Below, piece by piece: positions 63,959 through 64,000 of a stretch of DNA of 64,000 nucleotides. Position 1 is the stretch's first letter; each line of letters opens with the position of its first letter. The translations under genes were made by a program, and so were the position numbers. The notes under the pieces were generated by a model. It searched no databases. It had not been told where the DNA came from and worked only from the letters and a program-made list of their open reading frames with translations. The DNA is from Aquimarina algiphila (GTDB lineage: Bacteria; Bacteroidota; Bacteroidia; Flavobacteriales; Flavobacteriaceae): positions 23,194 through 87,193 of the forward strand of contig NZ_VLNR01000019.1 in assembly GCF_007489275.1 (NCBI RefSeq), written 5' to 3'.

Positions 63959-64000
63959 TTAGTCCTTTTTAATTTTTCCTTTTCTTAATGATTCCCCCAC
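63959..64000 (-). CDS. istB: C-terminal end of an IstB-like IS21 transposition ATPase (partial)
   Basis: On the minus strand the last 13 codons in the window read VGESLRKGKIKKD followed by TAA. GESLRK or GESMRK is the common C-terminal motif of IstB, the AAA+ helper ATPase of IS21-family elements. It reads toward the 23-bp terminal repeats 36 bases away, the right geometry for the end of an IS21 element. The rest of the gene is beyond the window, so the call rests on a short motif plus the repeats. Confidence 0.5.
   Translation of the reverse strand: MGESLRKGKIKKD

Noticed and set aside
1..64000. CRISPR array or cas genes
   Set aside because: No regularly spaced repeats and no Cas-like ORFs were seen anywhere in the window.

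Overview
The window is AT-rich chromosomal DNA (about one third G+C by eye) from a member of the Flavobacteriaceae, probably a marine one; Aquimarina or a near relative is my guess. The evidence is: promoter -7 elements of the TAnnTTTG type (best before HU and tRNA-Met), a type IX secretion sorting domain on a secreted nuclease, the Bacteroidetes gene sets murA-DUF4290-DUF493 and recQ-fmt-HU-YqgE, and several TTG or GTG starts without clear Shine-Dalgarno sites.

Layout. 1-1.8 kb: tail of a short-chain dehydrogenase, a photolyase/cryptochrome and an NTF2-like protein. 1.9-8.8 kb: a complete histidine-utilisation locus, with a LysR regulator divergent from hutH-hutI-hutU-hutG. 8.8-9.6 kb: a broken small ORF, a terminator and non-coding DNA. 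9.6-10.5 kb: a small unknown protein and a cold-shock protein. 10.6-20.4 kb (minus strand): a tight ten-gene acyl-CoA catabolic operon with two acyl-CoA dehydrogenases, an APH-like kinase, three SDRs, two MDR reductases, a MaoC hydratase and a transglutaminase-like protein. A Crp/Fnr-type regulator lies just upstream. The kinase, ACAD10/11-type dehydrogenase and SDR set resembles the phosphorylation-dependent 4-hydroxyacyl-CoA pathway (lva genes, mammalian ACAD10/11). 21.4-28 kb: a membrane PAS histidine kinase, a DUF805 membrane protein, and two proteins made of YD-like repeats, one with a DUF922-type HEQxH domain.

28.1-35.1 kb (minus strand): murA, with Asp in place of the fosfomycin-reactive Cys, DUF4290 and DUF493, then a molybdenum hydroxylase operon (MocA-like, XdhC, Tat-exported large subunit, [2Fe-2S] subunit). 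35.3-41.5 kb: AAA ATPase, recQ, fmt, HU, YqgE, a class IV aminotransferase, a START-like protein and tRNA-Met. 41.7-43.4 kb: a T9SS-exported endonuclease/exonuclease/phosphatase protein.

43.7-61.2 kb is the most unusual part. Two small paralogous proteins each carry two copies of a W-rich beta module. They precede a two-gene unit encoding a 1182-residue protein and a ~4042-residue protein. The giant protein shows a possible GT-B-like N-terminus, long beta-rich segments, two LysM-like clusters and two SbsA-type Ig-like domains, with no recognisable export signal. I cannot assign a function; it is the best candidate here for an undescribed system. A convergent gene (61.3-63.7 kb) encodes an outer-membrane barrel with a charged helical tail. 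The right edge carries what looks like the end of an IS21-family element: two abutting 23-bp repeats and the last codons of an istB-like gene.
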